7,180 nt of DNA from an uncultured Altererythrobacter sp. GTDB taxonomy: Bacteria; Pseudomonadota; Alphaproteobacteria; Sphingomonadales; Sphingomonadaceae. The notes under the pieces were generated by a model. That model had not been told where the DNA came from. It did no database searches and worked only from the letters and a program-made list of their open reading frames with translations. Both the position numbers and the translations under genes were made by a program. Positions 1 through 5,149 of the stretch are shown piece by piece. The stretch lies in NCBI GenBank assembly GCA_946885545.1, contig CAMPGP010000109.1, forward strand, positions 1 to 7,180, read 5' to 3'. Within the stretch, counting starts at the first letter, position 1; every line of letters begins with the position of its first letter.

Positions 1-18
1 GCCTCGGGGGGTTGGTAG
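1..18 (+). CDS. 3' end of upstream gene, probably a YgcG-type TPM-domain protein (partial)
   Basis: Only the last five codons and the stop are in the window. Frame 1 reads Ala-Ser-Gly-Gly-Trp and then TAG at 16-18. A glycine-rich tail ending in ASGGW or a close variant is typical of secreted, membrane-anchored YgcG-like TPM-domain proteins, and the next gene is itself a TPM-domain protein only 3 nt downstream. Both facts fit a tandem TPM pair in one operon. The call rests on very few residues plus context, so the family is an inference; the codons and stop are seen directly. Confidence 0.55.
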   Translation, partial: ASGGW

Positions 19-21
19 GTC

Positions 22-696
22 ATGGCATATCTCACACCCGACCAGCACCGGACCGTGACCGAGGCAGTGGCCGCGGCGGAACTCGAAACCTCGGGCGAAA
101 TCGTGACCGTCATTGCCGACCGCTCCGACGGCTACAGCGATGTTGCGCTGCTGTGGGCGATCGCCGCGGCCTTCACCGCGATGAGTGTCGTCGCGCTGTT
201 CCCGGAATTCTTTCTCGCCAAGCTCGACTGGCTGATGGGCGGCTGGACGCACGACTGGACGACCGGCGAGCTTTTCGGCCTGCTGACCGGGCTTGGCTTG
301 CTCAAGTTCATGGGCGTCTGGGCGATCCAGTTGTGGCAGCCGCTCAAGTTCGCGCTGATCCCCGGCCCGGTGAAAAGCGCACGCACGCACGACAAGGCGG
401 TCAAGTTGTTCAAGGTCGGGGCCGAGCGGCGCACGCACGGGCGCACCGGGGTTCTGATCTACCTCTCCATGCGCGAGCATCGGGCAGAAATCGTCGCCGA
501 CCAGCCGATCGCGGAAATCGTCCCGGCCGAAGTGTGGGGCGAAGCGATGGCGGACATGCTGGCCGAGATAAAGGACGGCAAGATCGCCGAAGGCATGGCG
601 GCGGGTGTGCGCGACGTAGGCAAGGTGCTCGCCGAGCATTTCCCGCGCGCCGACGACGATCAGAACGAACTTCCCGACCGGCTCATCGAGGTCTGA
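22..696 (+). CDS. Membrane-anchored TPM-domain protein (COG3762-like)
   Basis: A 224-residue protein whose TPM domain appears split by two membrane segments. Residues 1-40 hold the N-terminal TPM strand (ETSGEIVTVIADRSDGY). Hydrophobic stretches at about 41-61 and 84-105 look like transmembrane helices, with a Trp-rich loop between them. Residues about 134-208 hold the C-terminal part (RTGVLIYLSMREHRAEIVAD, then a helix-rich end with IAEGMAAGV). TPM domains occur in YgcG-like proteins and in the thylakoid protein TLP18.3; some have been reported as acid phosphatases, but the role of bacterial members is unclear, so no reaction is assigned. The start has a G-rich stretch (6-11) and GGTAGG just upstream. 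It follows the previous stop by 3 nt and its TGA overlaps the ATG of the Nudix gene, so it is part of an operon. Confidence 0.85.
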   Translation: MAYLTPDQHRTVTEAVAAAELETSGEIVTVIADRSDGYSDVALLWAIAAAFTAMSVVALFPEFFLAKLDWLMGGWTHDWTTGELFGLLTGLGLLKFMGVWAIQLWQPLKFALIPGPVKSARTHDKAVKLFKVGAERRTHGRTGVLIYLSMREHRAEIVADQPIAEIVPAEVWGEAMADMLAEIKDGKIAEGMAAGVRDVGKVLAEHFPRADDDQNELPDRLIEV

Positions 697-1235
697 TGAC
701 CGTCGACCGCGACGCCCCCGAGAACATCGTCTGGCAGGGGAAATACGTCGTCGCCAAGACGCGCGGCCGATGGGAATACGTCTCGCGCGCCCGCGGCATC
801 CGCGCCGCCGTCATCATCGCGATCGAGGATGGCCATGTGCTGCTGGTGGAACAATATCGCGTGCCGCTCGGCCGGGTATGTCTCGAACTGCCCGCCGGCC
901 TGATCGGCGACGACGATGGCGCCGAGGACGAACCTGCCGAAGTGGCCGCGATCCGCGAGTTGGAGGAAGAAACCGGCTACACCGCCGCGCACATGGACGA
1001 CCTCGGCGAATACCATTCCTCCCCCGGCATGGTCAGCGAGAGCTTCACGCTCATGCGCGCGCGCGGCTTGCGCAAGGTCGGCGATGGCGGCGGCACCGAA
1101 AGCGAGGACATCACTGTCCACCGCGTGCCGCTCTCCGCCCTCCCCGAATTCGTTGCGCAGCGCCGCGCGCTGGGCCATGCCGTGGACGTGCGGATCGCCA
1201 TGCTGCTGGCGTCCGGCTTCATCGGGGAGGACTGA
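696..1235 (+). CDS. Nudix hydrolase, ADP-ribose pyrophosphatase-like
   Basis: A 179-residue Nudix protein, probably cleaving ADP-ribose or a similar nucleoside diphosphate linked to X in the cytoplasm. Residues 36-56 give the entry strands (AAVIIAIEDGHVLLVEQYR), and LELPAGLI (63-70) is the usual lead-in of ADPRase-type members. The Nudix box ends in R87-E-L-E-E-E-T-G94 with the metal-binding glutamates 88, 91 and 92, followed by the downstream SPGMVSE segment typical of this subgroup. Between G68 and the first box glutamate (E79) there are ten residues instead of five, an acidic insertion (GDDDGAED). The start ATG shares one base with the TGA of the upstream gene, with GAGG at 688-691 as a short ribosome site. 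A longer version starting near position 12 in this frame would run across the TPM gene and is rejected. Substrate is inferred, not shown. Confidence 0.92.
   Translation: MTVDRDAPENIVWQGKYVVAKTRGRWEYVSRARGIRAAVIIAIEDGHVLLVEQYRVPLGRVCLELPAGLIGDDDGAEDEPAEVAAIRELEEETGYTAAHMDDLGEYHSSPGMVSESFTLMRARGLRKVGDGGGTESEDITVHRVPLSALPEFVAQRRALGHAVDVRIAMLLASGFIGED
1224..1230 (+). promoter_or_regulatory. Ribosome binding site for the SDR gene
   Basis: GGGGAGG lies six bases before the ATG at 1237 and inside the 3' end of the Nudix gene. It is the strongest Shine-Dalgarno-like site in the first operon and fixes the SDR start just after the Nudix stop. Confidence 0.7.
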
Positions 1236-1236
1236 C

Positions 1237-2031
1237 ATGGCCCAAACAACGGGTGCGAGGTGTGCGGGCAAGCTGGCGCTGGTTACGGGCGCGGCGCAGG
1301 GGCTCGGCGCGGCGCATTCGCGGCGGCTCGCCGAGGAAGGCGCGCGGGTCCTGTGCACCGATCTCAACGGCGGCGGCGCGGCGGCAACGGCCGAGGCGAT
1401 CAACCACCGCTTCGGCAGCGGCACGGCCTTCTCGTTCGAGCACGACGTGACCAATGCCGGCCACTGGGAGGCTGCGGTCGAGGCCGCGCGCGAGCATCTG
1501 GGTGGCCTCAACGTGCTGGTCCACAACGCCGGGATCGGCGTGGGCGGCAATATCGAGGACTGCAAGTTCGAGGACTGGAAGCGCTGCTTCGCGGTGAACG
1601 TCGATTCGATCTTCCACGGCTGCCAGAAGGCGCTGCCACTGATGCGCGAGCATGCGCCGGGGTCGATCGTGAACATCTCAAGCATCGCGGGCCTGATCGC
1701 GAGCGACACGATGCCGGCCTACAATTCGAGCAAGGCGGCGGTGTGGATGCTGACCAAGTCGATCGCGCTCCACTGCGCGAAGAACAACATGGGGATCCGC
1801 TGCAATTCGGTGCATCCGACCTTCGTCGACACGCCGATCCTCGACGGAACCGCGCGCAACCACAACCTCGACAAGGACGTGTTGCTGGAAAAGCTGGCGA
1901 GGCAGATACCGCTCAAGTTCGTCGGCGAGCCCGACGATATCGCCAATGCGGTGGTCTACCTGGCGAGCGATGAGAGCCGTTTCATGACCGGAGCGGAAAT
2001 CAAGCTCGACGGCGGCATCTCGGCGATGTGA
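1237..2031 (+). CDS. Short-chain dehydrogenase/reductase (classical SDR, NAD type)
   Basis: A 264-residue protein, full length for a classical SDR. The cofactor motif TGAAQGLG is at 17-24, and Asp42 at the end of the second strand suggests preference for NAD(H) over NADP(H). HNAG is at 96-99 and the catalytic set is N121, S149, Y162 and K166, with the canonical spacing of 13 between Ser and Tyr and 4 between Tyr and Lys. The C-terminal region has HPTFVDTPIL after the active site, and the end (MTGAEIKLDGGISAM) is the family standard. It resembles the hydroxysteroid/cyclic-alcohol dehydrogenase type annotated as SDR or glucose 1-dehydrogenase, but the substrate cannot be read from sequence. It starts one base after the Nudix stop with a good ribosome site and is the last gene of the operon, followed at once by a hairpin. 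Confidence 0.93.
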   Translation: MAQTTGARCAGKLALVTGAAQGLGAAHSRRLAEEGARVLCTDLNGGGAAATAEAINHRFGSGTAFSFEHDVTNAGHWEAAVEAAREHLGGLNVLVHNAGIGVGGNIEDCKFEDWKRCFAVNVDSIFHGCQKALPLMREHAPGSIVNISSIAGLIASDTMPAYNSSKAAVWMLTKSIALHCAKNNMGIRCNSVHPTFVDTPILDGTARNHNLDKDVLLEKLARQIPLKFVGEPDDIANAVVYLASDESRFMTGAEIKLDGGISAM

Positions 2032-2070
2032 ATTGAGAGGGACGCGGCTGTTGCCCCGCGTCCCTTCAAT
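2032..2070. terminator. Bidirectional terminator-like hairpin between convergent genes
   Basis: A stem is formed by GGGACGCGG (2039-2047) and CCGCGTCCC (2056-2064), extended by A2038/T2065 and by ATTGA (2032-2036) with TCAAT (2066-2070). It has a single bulged G at 2037 and an eight-base loop, giving about 15 base pairs. It begins directly after the SDR stop, and its right arm contains the stop codon of the minus-strand PspC gene (2066-2068). No long U-tract follows beyond the A/T outer stem, so it may be a compact bidirectional intrinsic terminator or an mRNA-end stabiliser. The pairing is seen directly; the function is inferred. Confidence 0.75.
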
Positions 2071-2281
2071 CGGCGATCAGCGCGATCGCGAGGTAGACCA
2101 GGATCAGCGATCCGAAGCCGACGATCGTGCCGACGGCGAAGGCGATGCGGATCCAGGTGGGGTTGACGCCGAAATACTTGGCAATCCCCCCGCACACGCC
2201 GAGCAGCTTGCCGTCCGCCTTGTCGAGGTGGAAGCTGCGGCTCGGCGAGATGACCGGGCGGTTGTTGTCGTAGCGGCTCAT
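2066..2281 (-). CDS. Small PspC-domain inner-membrane protein
   Basis: A 71-residue protein made almost entirely of one PspC domain. Residues 17-50 match the family core: FHLDKADGKLLGVCGGIAKYFGVNPTWIRIAF corresponds to the usual L-x(n)-GVCxGLAxYFGVDPTxVR pattern. A hydrophobic segment at about 46-70 (VGFGSLILVYLAIALIAD) places it in the membrane. PspC proteins belong to the phage-shock envelope-stress response, where enterobacterial PspC partners PspB to sense stress; stand-alone small PspC proteins are common in alphaproteobacteria and their role is less known. Its ATG overlaps the TGA of the upstream 39-aa gene (ATGA), implying translational coupling. The same frame stays open further upstream, to about 2794, but that extension crosses the small gene and recF on the other strand and is not credible. 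No pspA or pspF homologue is in the window. Confidence 0.87.
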   Translation of the reverse strand: MSRYDNNRPVISPSRSFHLDKADGKLLGVCGGIAKYFGVNPTWIRIAFAVGTIVGFGSLILVYLAIALIAD

Positions 2282-2397
2282 GCCAGGATGCCGGCCGGGC
2301 TGGCGGGGACGATCGCGGCGGCGAAGAACACGGCCGAGACGGCGAAGGCGGAGACGGCGGCGAGAACGCGGCTGCTCATTTCGTTGAAAGCTTGCAT
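2278..2397 (-). CDS. 39-aa hydrophobic small protein coupled to pspC
   Basis: A short minus-strand reading frame of 40 codons including the stop, which I do not recognise as a named family. Residues 1-10 are polar (MQAFNEMSSR) and about 11-30 are strongly hydrophobic (VLAAVSAFAVSAVFFAAAIV), followed by a Pro/Ala-rich end (PASPAGILA). This fits a single-pass membrane peptide. Three points support it as real: a strong ribosome site AAGGAAGGG ten bases before the ATG, an exact ATGA stop-start overlap with the PspC gene, and its place as first gene of that unit in a divergent intergenic region. An internal Met at residue 7 is an alternative start but lacks as good a ribosome site. It could act with PspC, much as PspB does, but it shows no sequence similarity to PspB that I can see. 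Confidence 0.7.
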   Translation of the reverse strand: MQAFNEMSSRVLAAVSAFAVSAVFFAAAIVPASPAGILA

Positions 2398-2407
2398 GGT
2401 GGAATTT

Positions 2408-2416
2408 CCCTTCCTT
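2408..2416 (-). promoter_or_regulatory. Ribosome binding site for the 39-aa gene
   Basis: The minus strand reads AAGGAAGGG here, ten bases upstream of the ATG at 2397. It is a purine-rich site in an otherwise mixed leader and is the main reason to accept the small gene. Confidence 0.65.
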
Positions 2417-2422
2417 TGATCC

Positions 2423-2447
2423 TGTCCGTGAGACGATCCCTCGGACA
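2423..2447. repeat. Interrupted inverted repeat in the leader of the small gene/pspC unit
   Basis: TGTCCG (2423-2428) and CGGACA (2442-2447) are perfect six-base arms separated by 13 bases. The repeat lies about 25-50 bases upstream of the small gene's start on the minus strand. It could be a weak RNA hairpin or an operator. Six-base arms are expected by chance fairly often in GC-rich DNA, so only the repeat itself is claimed. Confidence 0.3.
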
Positions 2448-2548
2448 CGAACAGCTTTGCATGGGGTGTGCCAGTTTCGAAAAATGGCGGAATTCCGACG
2501 TTCCTGCCTTAAGCGAAGAAGCAACTCCTGTTCACCGATCCGAAAGGT

Positions 2549-2563
2549 TGGGAATTTTTCCCA
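2549..2563. repeat. Perfect palindrome TGGGAA-TTT-TTCCCA upstream of recF
   Basis: Six-base arms TGGGAA (2549-2554) and TTCCCA (2558-2563) flank a three-base spacer, 63 bases upstream of the recF start. The compact dyad in the A/T-rich part of a promoter region has the shape of a transcription-factor site. No known regulator is assigned. Confidence 0.35.
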
Positions 2564-2626
2564 CTTGTCGGTATCGCGAGAATCCGATGGCCTCACGGCG
2601 GCACGAAGGCTATCGCGCCGTCTCCG

Positions 2627-3709
2627 ATGGCGCTCGACCGGATCACCCTTTCCGACTTCCGCAACCATGCATGCAGCGAGCTGTCGGCGACGGCCAAGCT
2701 TAACCTCGTCACGGGCGAGAACGGTGCGGGCAAGACCAACGTGCTGGAGGCCCTGTCGCTCTTCGCACCGGGCCGCGGGCTGCGGCGGGCGCAACTGGCG
2801 GAATTACCGAGAGGCGGCGGAACGGGCGGCTTCGCAGTCGGCGCGTCGCTACTGACGGCAGACGGCGAGCCGGTGCGCCTCGGCACGCTGGTCCGCGCCG
2901 ACCGGCCCGGGCGGCGGCTGGTGCAAGTCAACGGCGCCGAAGCGAGCGCGGCGAGCCTCGGCGAATGGCTGGCGGTCAGCTGGCTCACCCCGGCGATGGA
3001 CCGCCTCTTCGCCGACAGCGCTGGCAACCGACGACGCTTCGTCGACCGCATGGCCTTCGCGCTCGATCCGCATCACGCGCGCAATGCCACCCGCTACGAC
3101 GCCGCGCTGCGCGAACGCAATCGCCTGCTGACGGGCGATGCCCCACCCGATTCTGGCTGGCTCGACGGGGTCGAGAAACATCTCGCGGAGTACGGCAGTG
3201 CACTGGCGCAGGGCCGCGCGCGAACGATCGCCGCGGTCGCCGATGCCCTCGCTGACCTGCCCGACGAGCCCTTCGCTCGCCCGGCCCTGGCCTACCCCGC
3301 CGGAGGGCCGATCGAAGCCGCCGATCTCGCGACGGCGCTGCGCGAAAGCCGCCGCCGCGATCGGCAGGCCGCGCGTACCCTGATCGGCCCGCATCGCGAC
3401 GATCTCGAGGTGACGATGGCTGGCAAGGGTGCACCTGCCGCGAGTTGCTCGACCGGCGAGCAGAAGGCGATGCTGATCGCGATCACCCTCGCCCACGCCG
3501 AGCTTGCGGTTAAGGGTCGGCCCGGCCTGTTGCTGCTCGACGAGGTCGCCGCCCACCTCGACCCCCTGCGGCGCGAGGCGCTTTTCGACCGGCTGCGCAC
3601 CGGCGGAGCGCAAGTCTGGCTGACCGGGACCGAACGCGCGCCCTTCGCCGCGATCGAGGGCGAAGCGGCGATGTGGACGGTCAGCGGCGGGGTGGCCGCG
3701 CGCGACTGA
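2627..3709 (+). CDS. recF: DNA replication and repair protein RecF
   Basis: A 360-residue protein, the usual RecF length. RecF is an SMC-like ATPase that acts with RecO and RecR to load RecA at single-strand gaps and stalled forks. The N-terminus (ALDRITLSDFRNH) is the family standard, the Walker A motif GENGAGKT is at 30-37, the ABC signature CSTGEQKAM begins at C274, and Walker B LLLLDE is at 301-306, followed by VAAHLD. A central arm-like region lies between and includes WLTPAMDRLF and the NRRRFVDRM segment typical of RecF. The ATG at 2627 is the only good start: no in-frame ATG lies just upstream, although the ribosome site is poor (GAAGG at 2605-2609, 17 bases away). It is not next to dnaA or dnaN here but between the pspC unit and an esterase gene. 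Confidence 0.97.
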   Translation: MALDRITLSDFRNHACSELSATAKLNLVTGENGAGKTNVLEALSLFAPGRGLRRAQLAELPRGGGTGGFAVGASLLTADGEPVRLGTLVRADRPGRRLVQVNGAEASAASLGEWLAVSWLTPAMDRLFADSAGNRRRFVDRMAFALDPHHARNATRYDAALRERNRLLTGDAPPDSGWLDGVEKHLAEYGSALAQGRARTIAAVADALADLPDEPFARPALAYPAGGPIEAADLATALRESRRRDRQAARTLIGPHRDDLEVTMAGKGAPAASCSTGEQKAMLIAITLAHAELAVKGRPGLLLLDEVAAHLDPLRREALFDRLRTGGAQVWLTGTERAPFAAIEGEAAMWTVSGGVAARD

Positions 3710-3725
3710 CCTTGTGCGGGAAAGT

Positions 3726-4412
3726 CTACTCTTCGGGCAGAGCCTCGACAACCGCGTCCACCGTCGCGCCGACCAGCGACTCGATCCCCTCGGCCGTCGG
3801 ATGGATGCGGTCGGGCTGGATCAACTGCGGCTGGTCGTAGACCGGTTCGAGGAAGAACGGCACCAGGTCGGCCCCGTATTCCTCGGCCAGCGCGGGATAG
3901 AGCGCGTCGAACTCCGCCTGGAATTCCGGCCCGTAATTCGGCGGCGAGCGCATGCCCATCAGCAGCACCGGAATGTCGCGCTCGGCAAGGATGTCGAGCA
4001 TGGCGGAAAGGTTGGCTTCGGTCTCGTCGGGGGAAAGCCCGCGCAACAGATCGTTTCCGCCCAGCTCGAGGATCACCAGGTCGGGCGCCCGCTCCTGCGC
4101 GTCGAGCGTGAAGGCGAGCCGCTGGAGCCCGGCCGCAGTGGTGTCGCCCGAAACCCCCGCATTGGCGATCCACGCATCGATCCCGCGCTCCCGCAGCGCC
4201 GCCTCGAGCCGTGCCGGATAGCTCTCGCCGTCCTCGAGGTTGTAGCCCGCGAACAGGCTGTTCCCGAACGCCAGAATGCGCCGTTCGGGGCCGGAAACGG
4301 GCGCGGGTTCGGCGGCGACCTGCTCGCTCGGCGCAGGCTCGGGCTGCGGCGCAGGGCTGCCGCACCCGGCGAGCGCCAGCGCAAGGACAATCGACGGAAG
4401 GACGATACGCAT
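3726..4412 (-). CDS. tesA: Lipoprotein SGNH/GDSL-family arylesterase (TesA-like)
   Basis: A 228-residue hydrolase that probably cleaves short acyl or aryl esters in the periplasm. Residues 1-17 form a lipoprotein signal ending in the lipobox LAGC, with Cys17 as the lipidation site and Gly18 next, which would favour the outer membrane. A Pro/Glu-rich linker runs to about 42. Block I is ILAFGNSLFAGY, with the nucleophile Ser52 but Asn51 where the usual GDS has Asp. Block II Gly is in NAGVSGDTT (84-92), block III is GGND (118-121) with Asn120, and block V is D201-R-I-H204. So Ser52, Asp201 and His204 form a complete triad. The start at 4412 is chosen over an upstream in-frame ATG (4466) because it has a strong ribosome site and begins the signal peptide exactly. 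It lies divergent to the ABC transporter genes, as tesA does in E. coli. The symbol rests on family and synteny. Confidence 0.9.
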   Translation of the reverse strand: MRIVLPSIVLALALAGCGSPAPQPEPAPSEQVAAEPAPVSGPERRILAFGNSLFAGYNLEDGESYPARLEAALRERGIDAWIANAGVSGDTTAAGLQRLAFTLDAQERAPDLVILELGGNDLLRGLSPDETEANLSAMLDILAERDIPVLLMGMRSPPNYGPEFQAEFDALYPALAEEYGADLVPFFLEPVYDQPQLIQPDRIHPTAEGIESLVGATVDAVVEALPEE

Positions 4413-4459
4413 CGGCAAGGCTCCTTGTTCGCCGCGCCTGCCTATGCCATCGCAGCCGC
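4413..4459. promoter_or_regulatory. 47-bp divergent promoter region, esterase / ABC exporter
   Basis: Only 47 bases separate the two divergent start codons, so any promoters here must overlap each other or lie within the opposite gene. I see the esterase ribosome site on the minus strand but no clear -35/-10 pair on either strand, and no ribosome site before the GTG at 4460. Transcription of the ABC unit could start within the esterase gene. Confidence 0.35.
4421..4426 (-). promoter_or_regulatory. Ribosome binding site that fixes the esterase start
   Basis: The minus strand reads AAGGAG eight bases before the ATG at 4412. It rules in the shorter start, which begins with the lipoprotein signal, over the ATG at 4466 that would overlap the ABC gene. 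Confidence 0.8.
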
Positions 4460-5149
4460 GTGACAAGCCCCTCTCTCGCGATTTCCGCGCGCAACCTCAC
4501 CCTCACTCTCGGCCAGACCGGCGCTCCGGTGGAGATCCTGCGCGGCATCGATCTCGATGTCGCCCAGGGCGAAGTGCTCGCACTGCTCGGCCCCTCGGGC
4601 TCGGGCAAGAGCTCGCTCATGGCGGTGCTCTCCGGCCTCGAACGCGCGAGCGGGGGCTCGCTCACCGTCGCGGGGCAGGATTTCGCGGCGATGGACGAGG
4701 ACGCGCTGGCATTGGCTCGGCGCGGCAATATCGGCATCGTGCTTCAGGCCTTCCACCTACTGCCGACGATGACCGCTACCGAAAACGTGGCGACGCCGAT
4801 GGAACTGGCAGGCGAAACTGGCGTGCAGGCCCGCGCTCGCGCCCAGCTCGAGGCGGTCGGCCTCGGCCACCGGCTCGATCACTATCCGCAGCAGCTTTCG
4901 GGCGGCGAGCAGCAGCGCGTCGCCATCGCCCGCGCCATAGCGCCCGGCCCCTCGCTGATCTTCGCGGACGAGCCGACCGGCAACCTCGATGTCGCCACCG
5001 GCCATGGCATCATCGACCTGTTGTTCGCCCGCCGCGCCGAGACCGGCGCGACGCTGCTGGTGATCACCCACGACCCCGAACTCGCCGAGCGCTGCGAACG
5101 CGTAGTGACGATGGCCGACGGTCGCATGGCGAGCGACACGGGTGCCTGA
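4460..5149 (+). CDS. ybbA: ABC transporter ATP-binding protein (LolD/MacB/YbbA type)
   Basis: A 229-residue ATPase that would energise an FtsX-type permease in the inner membrane. Walker A GPSGSGKS is at 44-51, the Q-loop Gln is 96 (IVLQAFHLLPTMTATENV), the signature LSGGEQQRVAIARA starts at 146, Walker B LIFADE is at 166-171 followed by PTGNLD, and the H-loop His is 204. FHLLPTMTATENV and FADEPTGNLD mark the MacB/LolD/YbbA branch rather than nutrient importers. The only plausible start is GTG at 4460; no ATG occurs in frame near it, and an ATG at 4444 is in another frame. No good ribosome site is seen. Its last codons overlap the GTG start of the permease by eight bases. The divergent esterase gene makes YbbA the best named match; the substrate is unknown. 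Confidence 0.92.
   Translation: MTSPSLAISARNLTLTLGQTGAPVEILRGIDLDVAQGEVLALLGPSGSGKSSLMAVLSGLERASGGSLTVAGQDFAAMDEDALALARRGNIGIVLQAFHLLPTMTATENVATPMELAGETGVQARARAQLEAVGLGHRLDHYPQQLSGGEQQRVAIARAIAPGPSLIFADEPTGNLDVATGHGIIDLLFARRAETGATLLVITHDPELAERCERVVTMADGRMASDTGA

Larger units (their letters stand above)
2398..2626. promoter_or_regulatory. Divergent intergenic region, pspC unit / recF
   Basis: This 229-bp gap is the only sizeable non-coding stretch and must carry the promoters for the minus-strand small gene/pspC unit and for plus-strand recF. It is visibly more A/T-rich in the middle (2471-2580) than the surrounding genes. It contains three short GGAA/TTCC palindromes (2401-2409, 2488-2497, 2549-2563) and the TGTCCG/CGGACA repeat. 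I could not find a convincing sigma-70, sigma-32 or EcfG (GGAAC-N16/17-CGTT) promoter on either strand. A loose match, TTGGGA at 2548 with GTATCG 17 bases later, could serve recF but is weak. Confidence 0.5.

Noticed and set aside
12..1235. A 407-codon plus-strand frame ending with the Nudix protein
   Set aside because: Its first 228 codons lie out of frame over the well-supported TPM gene and are Arg/Gly-rich low-complexity translation; the Nudix gene starts at 696.
660..1709. Long minus-strand frame opposite the Nudix and SDR genes
   Set aside because: It is the antisense shadow of two genes with clear motifs, and its translation has no recognisable domain.
2457..2490. Heat-shock sigma-32 promoter on the minus strand (CCCCAT near 2465)
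   Set aside because: There is no CTTGAA-like element at the needed distance upstream.
2490..2525. EcfG-type promoter (GGAAC on the minus strand at 2504-2500) for the small gene/pspC unit
   Set aside because: The GGAAC element is present but no CGTT occurs 16-17 bases downstream.
2392..2855. Two overlapping plus-strand frames (103 and 132 codons) in the pspC-recF gap
   Set aside because: Both run into recF out of frame, lack ribosome sites and have no domain; the gap is better explained as a promoter region.
3700..3730. Terminator between the convergent recF and esterase genes
   Set aside because: Only 16 bases separate the stops, and the possible GACT/AGTC pairing is too short to support a hairpin.
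3292..4737. 481-codon minus-strand frame spanning recF, the esterase and the ABC gene
   Set aside because: Out of frame with the esterase and Arg/Ala/Ser-rich throughout, as expected from high-GC shadow frames; three real genes cover the same DNA.
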